Shown here in pieces: positions 1 to 5,254 of a stretch of 5,254 nucleotides of DNA. Position numbers and translations under genes: made by a program. Below the pieces are notes generated by a model that did not search any database, had not been told where the DNA came from, and saw nothing but the letters and a program-made list of their open reading frames with translations. Numbering within the stretch: the stretch's first letter is position 1; each line of letters opens with the position of its first letter. The stretch is from Chlorobium sp. (GTDB taxonomy: Bacteria > Bacteroidota > Chlorobiia > Chlorobiales > Chlorobiaceae). Location: positions 1 to 5,254 of the forward strand of contig JAPHUN010000089.1 in NCBI GenBank assembly GCA_026193435.1. Reading direction: 5' to 3'.

Positions 1-1
1 A

Positions 2-1540
2 CCGGGAACACAGCTGACGCTTCGTACCTTCCACCAGGGTGGTACGGCACAGGGCGGTATTGCTGAAACCGAGACAAAGTCATCTATAGACGGACAGGTT
101 GAATTTGAAAGCATCAGGAGTGTGGAACAGGAGACGATCAATGAAGACGGCATGCCTGAAATCGTTACTCTGGTGATACAGAAGAACGGCAAGGTCAATA
201 TTCTCGATCCTGATTCAGGTAAATTCCTGAAACGCTACGAGGTGCCTCATGGAGCGCATCTTGTCTGTAAGAACGGAGATATTGTTAAAAAAGACGATGT
301 ACTGTTCAGCAGCGAACCGAACAGTACGCAGATTATTGCAGAAGTAGAGGGAGAGGTCAAATTTGTCGATATCGATAAAGGTGTCACCTATAAGGAGGAG
401 GTTGACCCTCAGACCGGATATGTCCAGCATGTGATTATCAACTGGCGCACAAAACTCCGGGCTTCGGAAACAAGAGAGCCGAGGATTCTGATTGTCGACA
501 AAGAGGGAGAAACCCTCAAAACCTATCCGGTCCCGATCAAATCCAATCTGTTTATCGAGAACGGAAAGAAAGTGAAGATCGGTGATATGCTGGCCAAGGT
601 GCCGAGAAACCTTGATCGTGTAGGTGGTGATATTACCGCAGGTCTTCCGAAGGTAACCGAACTTTTCGAGGCACGTATTCCATCTGATCCGGCAATAGTC
701 TCTGAAATTGACGGTTATGTCGGCTTTGGGCCGCAACGCAGGAGCAGTAAGGAAATCAAGGTGAAAAACGAGTTCGGTGAGGAAAAGAACTACTATGTAC
801 AGGTCGGTAAGCACGTTCTTGCCAATGAGGGCGACGAGGTTACAGCCGGTGAACCGTTGACCGATGGTGCGGTTTCTCCTCAGGATATTCTGAGAATTCA
901 GGGCCCTAACGCCGTGCAGCAGTATCTGGTGAATGAAATTCAGAAAGTCTACCAGATCAATGCCGGTGTTGAGATCAATGACAAGCATCTTGAGGTTATC
1001 GTACGTCAGATGCTGCAGAAGGTAAGGGTTGAAGAGCCTGGTGATACCGAGCTGCTTCCGGGTGACCTCATTGACAGAACCATGTTTATCCGGGCTAACA
1101 GTGATGTCAGCGAGAAGGTACGTGTTACGTCAAAAGGTGACGCGCCGGCAAGAATTCATGAAGGTCAGCTCTACAAGACTCGTGAGATAATAAAACTCAA
1201 CCGTGAGCTTCGCAGAAACAGCAAGCAGCTCATCGACGTCGAGCCGGCATTGCAGGCTACTTCTCACCCAGTGCTTCTGGGAATAACCAGTGCGGCTTTG
1301 CAGACTGAAAGCGTTATTTCCGCGGCTTCTTTCCAGGAAACAACCAAGGTGCTGACCGATGCCGCGGTTGCAGGAAAGATCGATAATCTTGCCGGCTTGA
1401 AAGAGAACGTTATTGTCGGAAAACTCATTCCTGCAGGAACCGGACTCAAGAAGTACCTCAAGCTGAGCCTCGATATGCTTGCGGATGGACGGGAAAGTGA
1501 AGATGCGGGTGCGGCAGAATCAGTTGAAGATGATAGGTGA
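2..1540 (+). CDS. rpoC: DNA-directed RNA polymerase beta' subunit, C-terminal part (5' end outside window)
   Basis: This is the C-terminal 512 residues of the catalytic beta' subunit of RNA polymerase. The frame is open from position 2 and ends in TGA at 1538-1540. The first GTG in frame (122) is an internal valine, not a start. The window opens in the N-terminal arm of the trigger loop ([10 protein letters not shown], window residues 2-11). The C-terminal arm ([20 protein letters not shown], residues 208-227) follows about 190 residues later, so the trigger loop is interrupted by a large SI3-type insertion, as in E. coli. Further conserved blocks are HDILR-like PQDILRIQG (about 293-301), [14 protein letters not shown] (about 325-338), [12 protein letters not shown] (about 440-451) and [12 protein letters not shown] (about 470-481). 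The tail is acidic and poorly conserved. The stretch between RQML and LLGIT is about 40 residues longer than in E. coli and resembles Bacteroidetes RpoC. It is probably the end of an rpoB-rpoC operon, since a terminator follows. Confidence 0.98.
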   Translation, partial: PGTQLTLRTFHQGGTAQGGIAETETKSSIDGQVEFESIRSVEQETINEDGMPEIVTLVIQKNGKVNILDPDSGKFLKRYEVPHGAHLVCKNGDIVKKDDVLFSSEPNSTQIIAEVEGEVKFVDIDKGVTYKEEVDPQTGYVQHVIINWRTKLRASETREPRILIVDKEGETLKTYPVPIKSNLFIENGKKVKIGDMLAKVPRNLDRVGGDITAGLPKVTELFEARIPSDPAIVSEIDGYVGFGPQRRSSKEIKVKNEFGEEKNYYVQVGKHVLANEGDEVTAGEPLTDGAVSPQDILRIQGPNAVQQYLVNEIQKVYQINAGVEINDKHLEVIVRQMLQKVRVEEPGDTELLPGDLIDRTMFIRANSDVSEKVRVTSKGDAPARIHEGQLYKTREIIKLNRELRRNSKQLIDVEPALQATSHPVLLGITSAALQTESVISAASFQETTKVLTDAAVAGKIDNLAGLKENVIVGKLIPAGTGLKKYLKLSLDMLADGRESEDAGAAESVEDDR

Positions 1541-1572
1541 CAGGCGCCTGAACGCAGACATTTGTATGCTAT

Positions 1573-1606
1573 AAAAAAGAGACGGTCTTCGGCCGTCTCT
1601 TTTTTT
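1573..1606. terminator. Bidirectional rho-independent terminator between convergent rpoC and accC
   Basis: A perfect 8-bp stem, AGAGACGG (1578-1585) with CCGTCTCT (1593-1600), encloses a 7-base loop. On the plus strand a G-U and a C-G pair can extend the stem to leave a 3-base loop. The stem is flanked by six A (1573-1578) on the left and a T run (1600-1606) on the right, so either strand gives a hairpin followed by U residues. It lies 37 bases after the rpoC stop and 17 bases after the accC stop, and so can end both convergent transcripts. Confidence 0.92.
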
Positions 1607-1617
1607 GTGTCGTGGTT

Positions 1618-2961
1618 TTATGAGAGCGTAAAACCGCCAGAGTCAAGAAACCCTGTATCGAATTCACCGCTTCTGAACGCTTCAGTACGGAGAAGTTTTT
1701 TGTGGAAAGGAATGGTTGTTTTGATACCGACAACGATAAATTCATCAAGGGCCCGCAGCATTCTTTCAATGGCTTCCTGCCTTGTATCAGCATGAACGAT
1801 AAGTTTCGCTATAAGCGAATCATAGTGGGGAGGAACCGTGTAGCTGGCATATCCATGGGAATCAACCCTGACGCCATAACCGCCGGGTGTGTGAAATACC
1901 TGTAACTCACCGGGAGAGGGACGGAACCCGTGTTCCGGGTCTTCAGCATTGATACGGCACTCGATAGCATGTCCTTTGGGTGAGAAGGAGCGCTTAGCGA
2001 TGGATTCACCGGCAGCAATCATAATCTGCTCCCTGACCAGATCGACACTGTACCGTTCTTCAGTGACAGGATGCTCGACCTGAATGCGGGTATTCATTTC
2101 CATGAAATAGAAATTCCCATGCTTGTCGAGCAGAAATTCTATAGTTCCCGCGCCCTCATAGTTTATGGCTGCGGCTGCGGCCACTGCGGCTTTACCCATT
2201 TTTCTTCGCTGTTCCTCATTTATCGCGGGTGACGGCGTCTCCTCGATGAGCTTCTGATGACGGCGCTGTATGGTACAGTCGCGTTCACCGAGATGTATTG
2301 TGTTGCCGTGCTGATCGGAAAGCACCTGTATCTCTACATGGCGGGGGCATTCAATAAACTTTTCAATATACACGCCGCTGTTACCGAAAGCCTGCTGAGC
2401 TTCATTCTGGGCGGTTGCGATCGCTTTTCCCAGTTCACCCGCCTCATTGACCACCCTCATTCCCTTTCCTCCGCCTCCGGCTGTGGGTTTGATGATGATT
2501 GGATAACCGATTTCTTCGGACGTCTTAAGCGCTTCGTTCCCATCCGATATCAACCCCGTGCTTCCCGGAACAACAGGTACTCCTGCTGCAATCACTGTTT
2601 TTCTCGCAGTGTTTTTGTCTCCCATTTTGCGGATCATCTCAGCATCGGGACCGATGAATTTGATGCCGGAAGAGGTGCATACTTCCGCGAAATCCGCGTT
2701 TTCAGCTAAAAAGCCGTAGCCAGGATGTATCGCGTCGGCATTGGTGATTTCAGCGGCAGCCAATATGCGGGGCACATTGAGGTAACTGTCTTTTCCCATG
2801 GGCGGCCCGATGCACACGGATTCATCGGCGTATCTGACATGCAGTGAATTTCGATCTGCTGTTGAATGGACGGCCACGGTGCTGATTCCCAGTTCACGAC
2901 AGCTTTGCATGACTCGCAAGGCGATCTCGCCGCGGTTTGCAATAAGTATTTTTTTAAACAA
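1618..2961 (-). CDS. accC: Biotin carboxylase subunit of acetyl-CoA carboxylase
   Basis: This enzyme uses ATP and bicarbonate to carboxylate the biotin on AccB, the first half-reaction of malonyl-CoA synthesis in the cytosol. The protein has 447 residues (E. coli 449) and starts in the conserved way ([13 protein letters not shown], residues 4-16). The ATP-grasp core shows GDK (K116), [15 protein letters not shown] (K158; glycine loop 162-169), PRHVEIQVL (H208) and QRRHQK (232-237). It also has E275, the metal-binding E288 and N290, R292, QVEHPVTE (294-301) and R336 in ECRINAED. All catalytic residues known from E. coli appear present. The start codon is TTG (2961-2959), chosen because translation from it gives exactly the family N-terminus; no Shine-Dalgarno motif precedes it. 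It lies 18 bases after accB on the same strand, which suggests one transcript and possibly coupled translation. Confidence 0.97.
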   Translation of the reverse strand: MFKKILIANRGEIALRVMQSCRELGISTVAVHSTADRNSLHVRYADESVCIGPPMGKDSYLNVPRILAAAEITNADAIHPGYGFLAENADFAEVCTSSGIKFIGPDAEMIRKMGDKNTARKTVIAAGVPVVPGSTGLISDGNEALKTSEEIGYPIIIKPTAGGGGKGMRVVNEAGELGKAIATAQNEAQQAFGNSGVYIEKFIECPRHVEIQVLSDQHGNTIHLGERDCTIQRRHQKLIEETPSPAINEEQRRKMGKAAVAAAAAINYEGAGTIEFLLDKHGNFYFMEMNTRIQVEHPVTEERYSVDLVREQIMIAAGESIAKRSFSPKGHAIECRINAEDPEHGFRPSPGELQVFHTPGGYGVRVDSHGYASYTVPPHYDSLIAKLIVHADTRQEAIERMLRALDEFIVVGIKTTIPFHKKLLRTEAFRSGEFDTGFLDSGGFTLS

Positions 2962-2979
2962 AGTTCTGTGTTATTGGTT

Positions 2980-3453
2980 TTAGGGCTTGACGAGGAACAA
3001 GACCTGATCATATTCAACGGGTTGTCCGTTTTCAACCAGAATCTCTACAATAGTACCGGAAAAATCCGACTCAATTTCATTCATGAGTTTCATTGCTTCG
3101 ATGATACAGAGCGTCTGGCCGTTCTCTATGGTGTCCTGCACATTTATAAACGGTTCGGCGTCAGGGGTGGGAGCTCGGTAGAACGTTCCCACGATAGGAG
3201 AGCGGATTTCAGTCAGTCCGTCGTTTGCAGGTGCGGAGGGCTGATCGCTTTTCTCCCGGGATTCAGCAGCGGTAGGCTGTTGGGCGACAGGCTGGGCAAT
3301 AGATTGATTAATCGGCTGCACCGGGGCAGCGGCTGCAGTGAGTGACGAAGATCTTTTGAGTGTGATCTTGAAATCGGCTTCTTCAATAATAGCTTCACCG
3401 ATATCGGAATTATTGATCATGTCGATGAGCTGCTGGATTTCCTTGAGGTTCAT
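2980..3453 (-). CDS. accB: Biotin carboxyl carrier protein of acetyl-CoA carboxylase (BCCP)
   Basis: This protein carries the covalently bound biotin that shuttles CO2 between AccC and the AccA/AccD carboxyltransferase. It has 157 residues (E. coli 156). The N-terminal region (1-35) contains the short helix typical of BCCPs. An Ala/Pro/Gln-rich flexible linker follows (about 37-78), then the biotinyl domain (about 80-157). The biotinylation motif EAMKLMNEI places the modified lysine at K122, the same position as in E. coli. The BCCP 'thumb' is visible as TPDAEPFI (96-103). The ATG at 3453 gives the expected length. No Shine-Dalgarno motif is seen in the bases before it. It is the middle gene of the minus-strand efp-accB-accC cluster, an arrangement I recall from several other bacterial lineages, such as chlamydiae. 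Confidence 0.97.
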   Translation of the reverse strand: MNLKEIQQLIDMINNSDIGEAIIEEADFKITLKRSSSLTAAAAPVQPINQSIAQPVAQQPTAAESREKSDQPSAPANDGLTEIRSPIVGTFYRAPTPDAEPFINVQDTIENGQTLCIIEAMKLMNEIESDFSGTIVEILVENGQPVEYDQVLFLVKP

Positions 3454-3503
3454 AATGTCGTGCTTTTGTATTGGCGCCCATTCAGGATTTACTGGCGCGG
3501 TGA

Positions 3504-4070
3504 TTATTTTTTAACTCTGTCCATGTATTCACCGCTTCGTGTATCGACACGGATAATACTGCCGGCCTGTATAAACATCGGAACGTTGACCTCTGCGCCG
3601 GTTTCAAGAATTGCCGGTTTTGTTCCGCTTGTCGCTCTGTCGTCTTTTGTCGCCGGGTTTGTTTCGGTCACTTCCAGTTCCACGAATGTAGGCAGTTCAG
3701 CTTCGAGAATGGAACCATCATCAGCAAAGACGATGTCCACAAGCATGCCTTCCGTAATAAACCGGGACGGACTTCCGATGATCTCTCTTGCGAGATTTAT
3801 CTGGTCGAAAGTCACTGTATCCATGATGATGAAGTCATCCCCGTCACGGTAGAGGTACTGGTACTGTTTTCTTTCGGTAACAATGACGTCTACAGCGTCG
3901 CCGGCACTGAAGCGATATTCAACATTCCGTCCGGTCTTGAGATTTTTCATGCCCGCCTGGTAGAATGCCCGAAGATTTCCCGGGGTTCGATGAATCAGGC
4001 TTTCAATACGATGAGGCTCGCCTCTGAAGCGGATGATGGAGCCTTTCGATACATTACTGATGGATGTCAT
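3504..4070 (-). CDS. efp: Translation elongation factor P
   Basis: EF-P binds the ribosome between the P and E sites and promotes peptide bond formation at polyproline stretches. The protein has 188 residues, the same as E. coli. Domain I covers about 1-64, the first OB domain about 65-127 and the C-terminal OB domain about 128-188. The C-terminal family signature is clear: [19 protein letters not shown] and RVDTRSGEY (151-182). The domain I loop that reaches the peptidyl-transferase centre reads TPGNLRAF (29-36). Asn32 therefore sits where E. coli has the beta-lysylated Lys34 and other bacteria have Arg or Lys. The reading frame stays open 45 codons upstream to 4205, but the ATG at 4070 gives the family length, and the extension would overlap the likely promoter. 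No Shine-Dalgarno motif is seen. It is the first gene of the efp-accB-accC unit; accB follows after 50 bases. Confidence 0.97.
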   Translation of the reverse strand: MTSISNVSKGSIIRFRGEPHRIESLIHRTPGNLRAFYQAGMKNLKTGRNVEYRFSAGDAVDVIVTERKQYQYLYRDGDDFIIMDTVTFDQINLAREIIGSPSRFITEGMLVDIVFADDGSILEAELPTFVELEVTETNPATKDDRATSGTKPAILETGAEVNVPMFIQAGSIIRVDTRSGEYMDRVKK

Positions 4071-4130
4071 AAAGTGTGGAAAATGAACTGATTTTCTATC
4101 TCTTTCTTTTTGTTGTTCGACAAAGAGTTT

Positions 4131-4159
4131 AATATAATACAGCGCAATGTGATTAACAA
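4131..4159 (-). promoter_or_regulatory. Candidate sigma-70 type promoter for efp-accB-accC
   Basis: Reading the minus strand, TTGTTA (4159-4154) and TATATT (4136-4131) are separated by exactly 17 bases. They match the general -35 and -10 consensus at 4 of 6 and 5 of 6 positions. Transcription would begin near 4124, giving a leader of about 54 bases before the efp ATG. No experimental support is available; this is consensus matching only. Confidence 0.5.
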
Positions 4160-4199
4160 TCTGTGAAAACCTGTCATCAAGAGCTAACGGAAAAAGCGA

Positions 4200-4258
4200 T
4201 TGCATGTTTGAAAGAGACTGGTTACATTATTTTTAGTGTAGTTTACAGTTGCTATAGC
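4200..4258 (+). promoter_or_regulatory. Weak candidate promoter(s) for hup
   Basis: Two alternatives are visible. TTGCAT (4200-4205) and TACATT (4223-4228) are 17 bases apart, with 3 of 6 and 4 of 6 consensus matches. Closer to the gene is an extended -10-like TGCTATAGC (4250-4258) without a good -35. Either would leave a leader of roughly 25-55 bases. The matches are poor, so this is only a pointer. Confidence 0.22.
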
Positions 4259-4288
4259 GGTTTGTGCCTAACAAAAAAAAAATATCCT

Positions 4289-4561
4289 ATGTCTAAAGCT
4301 GAGTTAGTTGAGAAGATCGCATCCCAGGCTGGTTTAACCAAAGCCGACGCGGAAAGGGCGGTAAGTGCCTTTGTGAACGTTGTGACTGCTGGTCTGAAAG
4401 CAGGTGATGATATCACTCTTGTAGGTTTCGGGACTTTTTCAACAGGTGAAAGAGCTGCTCGACAAGGTCGGAACCCCCAGACCGGAGAAACAATCTCTAT
4501 CGCTGCCAAGAAAGTGGTAAAATTCAAGGCGGGTAAGGCATTGAGAGATGAGGTCGCTTGA
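4289..4561 (+). CDS. hup: DNA-binding protein HU (bacterial histone-like)
   Basis: HU is a small homo- or heterodimeric nucleoid protein that bends DNA without strict sequence specificity. This one has 90 residues, the standard HU length. The N-terminal helical dimerisation part ([10 protein letters not shown] onward, 2-38) is followed by the core turn VGFGTF (45-50). The DNA-gripping beta-arm comes next ([15 protein letters not shown], 55-69), with the DNA-intercalating proline at P63, and then a basic C-terminus ([16 protein letters not shown]). It looks like HU rather than IHF because its length and arm sequence fit HU. The frame is open 42 codons further upstream (to 4163), but the ATG at 4289 matches the family start exactly. 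No Shine-Dalgarno motif is present; the bases before the start are A10 followed by TATCCT. A terminator lies directly downstream. Confidence 0.96.
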   Translation: MSKAELVEKIASQAGLTKADAERAVSAFVNVVTAGLKAGDDITLVGFGTFSTGERAARQGRNPQTGETISIAAKKVVKFKAGKALRDEVA

Positions 4562-4601
4562 AGGATTTTTTCTGTATGGATCCTCCTTTCGCTGCTTTTA
4601 T

Positions 4602-4635
4602 AGTCCATCCAGCCTCCGCTTGATGGGCTTTTTTT
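4602..4635 (+). terminator. Rho-independent terminator after hup
   Basis: An 8-bp stem, AGTCCATC (4602-4609) with GATGGGCT (4622-4629), includes one G-U pair. After a single mismatch it continues into an upper 3-bp stem, AGC (4611-4613) with GCT (4618-4620), and a CTCC loop. The T run covers 4629-4635. It starts 40 bases after the hup stop and ends only 21 bases before the accA start, so accA expression depends on read-through or on its own start site within this gap. Confidence 0.82.
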
Positions 4636-4656
4636 ATAAAAAATGCATCTGATGTT

Positions 4657-5254
4657 ATGGCAACTAAAGTAGTACTTGATTTTGAAAAACCGTTGTTTGA
4701 GCTTGAGGAAAAGCTCAACGAGATGCGGGTCTGCCTGAAACAAAGTTCAGGCGAGCATAACCTATCAGAAACAGAAGGCCTGAGCAGGGAAATCGAGGTT
4801 CTCGAATCAAAGGTTGACGCATTGAGGCATGCGATCTACAAGAACCTCACCCGATGGCAGAAGGTGCAACTCGCACGTCACCCGGAACGGCCTTTTACGC
4901 TTGATTATATTTATATGATGATGCAGGATTTCGTGGAGCTTTCAGGAGACCGGCATTACGGGGATGATAAAGCATTGATTGGCGGATTTGCAAGAATTGA
5001 GGATGAAGAGAGTGATTTTTCTCAGACCGTCATGGTTATCGGGCACCAGAAAGGCAGGGATACGAAATCAAATCTGTACAGGAATTTCGGGATGTCTCAG
5101 CCTGAAGGATATCGCAAGGCCCTGCGGCTGATGAAACTGGCAGAAAAATTTAATAAACCCGTGGTCACCCTTATCGATACTCCCGGTGCGTATCCCGGCA
5201 TAAAAGCCGAAGAACTCGGACAGGCCGAAGCGATCGCCCGCAATCTTTTTGAGA
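4657..5254 (+). CDS. accA: Acetyl-CoA carboxylase carboxyltransferase subunit alpha, N-terminal part (3' end outside window)
   Basis: AccA pairs with AccD to move the carboxyl group from biotin on AccB to acetyl-CoA, giving malonyl-CoA. The visible 199 residues start at ATG 4657 and the frame is open to the window end; E. coli AccA has 319 residues. The N-terminus begins with the family-typical [14 protein letters not shown] (7-20) and a helical, probably coiled-coil stretch to about residue 62. Diagnostic blocks follow: [15 protein letters not shown] (71-85), [13 protein letters not shown] (94-106), GHQKGRDTK (129-137), [18 protein letters not shown] (142-159), the crotonase-fold IDTPGAYPG (173-181) and [10 protein letters not shown] (188-197). 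The glycine-rich oxyanion region of the family would lie beyond the edge. The ATGs at 4643 and 4652 are out of frame with the gene. No Shine-Dalgarno motif precedes the start. The gene is oriented away from accBC, on the other side of hup. Confidence 0.97.
   Translation, partial: MATKVVLDFEKPLFELEEKLNEMRVCLKQSSGEHNLSETEGLSREIEVLESKVDALRHAIYKNLTRWQKVQLARHPERPFTLDYIYMMMQDFVELSGDRHYGDDKALIGGFARIEDEESDFSQTVMVIGHQKGRDTKSNLYRNFGMSQPEGYRKALRLMKLAEKFNKPVVTLIDTPGAYPGIKAEELGQAEAIARNLFE

Larger units (their letters stand above)
4071..4288. other. Divergent intergenic region between efp and hup
   Basis: This 218-bp AT-rich stretch separates the divergent efp and hup starts and must hold the control signals of both, unless transcription comes from elsewhere. 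It contains the efp promoter candidate near its middle, weaker hup promoter candidates to its right and a run of ten A residues (4273-4282) just before the hup start. I see no convincing operator palindrome, riboswitch-like fold or RNA gene in it. Both neighbouring reading frames stay open into it by chance (45 codons for efp, 42 for hup). Confidence 0.6.

Noticed and set aside
215..988. Long minus-strand open frame (257 codons) opposite rpoC
   Set aside because: It lies entirely antisense to the well-conserved rpoC coding sequence, its translation resembles no family I know, and it has no promoter or start context. It is an effect of codon use in rpoC.
2257..2709. Plus-strand open frame of 150 codons inside accC
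   Set aside because: It is antisense to the conserved ATP-grasp core of accC, and its translation shows no recognisable domain.
3454..3503. Possible hairpin (GCGCC/GGCGC, 15-base loop) in the efp-accB spacer
   Set aside because: There are only five pairs with a long loop and no T run. It may be chance, and it is not strong enough to call as a terminator or regulatory element.
4071..4205. 45-codon N-terminal extension of efp
   Set aside because: The extension has no family counterpart, overlaps the likely efp promoter, and the ATG at 4070 gives the standard 188-residue EF-P.
4163..4288. 42-codon N-terminal extension of hup
   Set aside because: HU proteins begin at the MSKAEL-type start seen at 4289; the upstream frame is AT-rich, cysteine-containing and unlike any HU domain.
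4562..4584. Short AGGAT/ATCCT hairpin just after the hup stop
   Set aside because: The five-pair stem with a 13-base loop is not followed by a T run; the real terminator is the stronger hairpin downstream.
4252..4743. Minus-strand open frame of 163 codons across hup and the accA start
   Set aside because: It is antisense to hup and to the start of accA and runs through the hup terminator; its translation shows no recognisable features.
1..5254. Search for CRISPR arrays, insertion sequences, phage genes, tRNA or rRNA, or defence modules
   Set aside because: No spaced direct repeats, terminal inverted repeats, transposase or toxin-like reading frames, or RNA gene signatures were seen; coding density is almost fully explained by six housekeeping genes.

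Overview
The window is an ordinary housekeeping stretch of a bacterial chromosome, most likely from a green sulfur bacterium (Chlorobi: Chlorobium, Prosthecochloris or Pelodictyon type). I base this on the overall look of the EF-P, AccC and RpoC proteins, on the expanded C-terminal part of beta' that resembles Bacteroidetes/Chlorobi RpoC, and on translation starts that lack Shine-Dalgarno motifs. The assignment comes from recollection of the families, not from a search.

Layout: positions 2-1540 (+) hold the C-terminal 512 residues of RpoC (RNA polymerase beta'), whose 5' part lies outside the window. A compact bidirectional terminator (1573-1606) separates it from a convergent minus-strand operon, read in the order efp (4070-3504), accB (3453-2980), accC (2961-1618). 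A 218-bp divergent intergenic region (4071-4288) carries a good promoter candidate for the efp operon and weaker ones for the plus-strand gene hup (4289-4561, nucleoid protein HU). A rho-independent terminator (4602-4635) follows hup. Then accA begins at 4657 and runs off the right edge.

How the genes work together: AccC (biotin carboxylase), AccB (biotin carrier) and AccA (carboxyltransferase alpha) are three of the four acetyl-CoA carboxylase subunits, which make malonyl-CoA for fatty acid synthesis. They sit in two divergent units on either side of hup, and accD is not in view. EF-P relieves ribosome stalling at proline runs, RpoC belongs to transcription and HU shapes the nucleoid.

There is no CRISPR array, mobile element, phage gene, tRNA or rRNA, and I see no undescribed system. 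The points most worth a second look are an asparagine at the functional tip of EF-P where Lys or Arg is usual, the complete lack of Shine-Dalgarno motifs at all five starts (including a TTG start for accC), and the terminator placed directly in front of accA.
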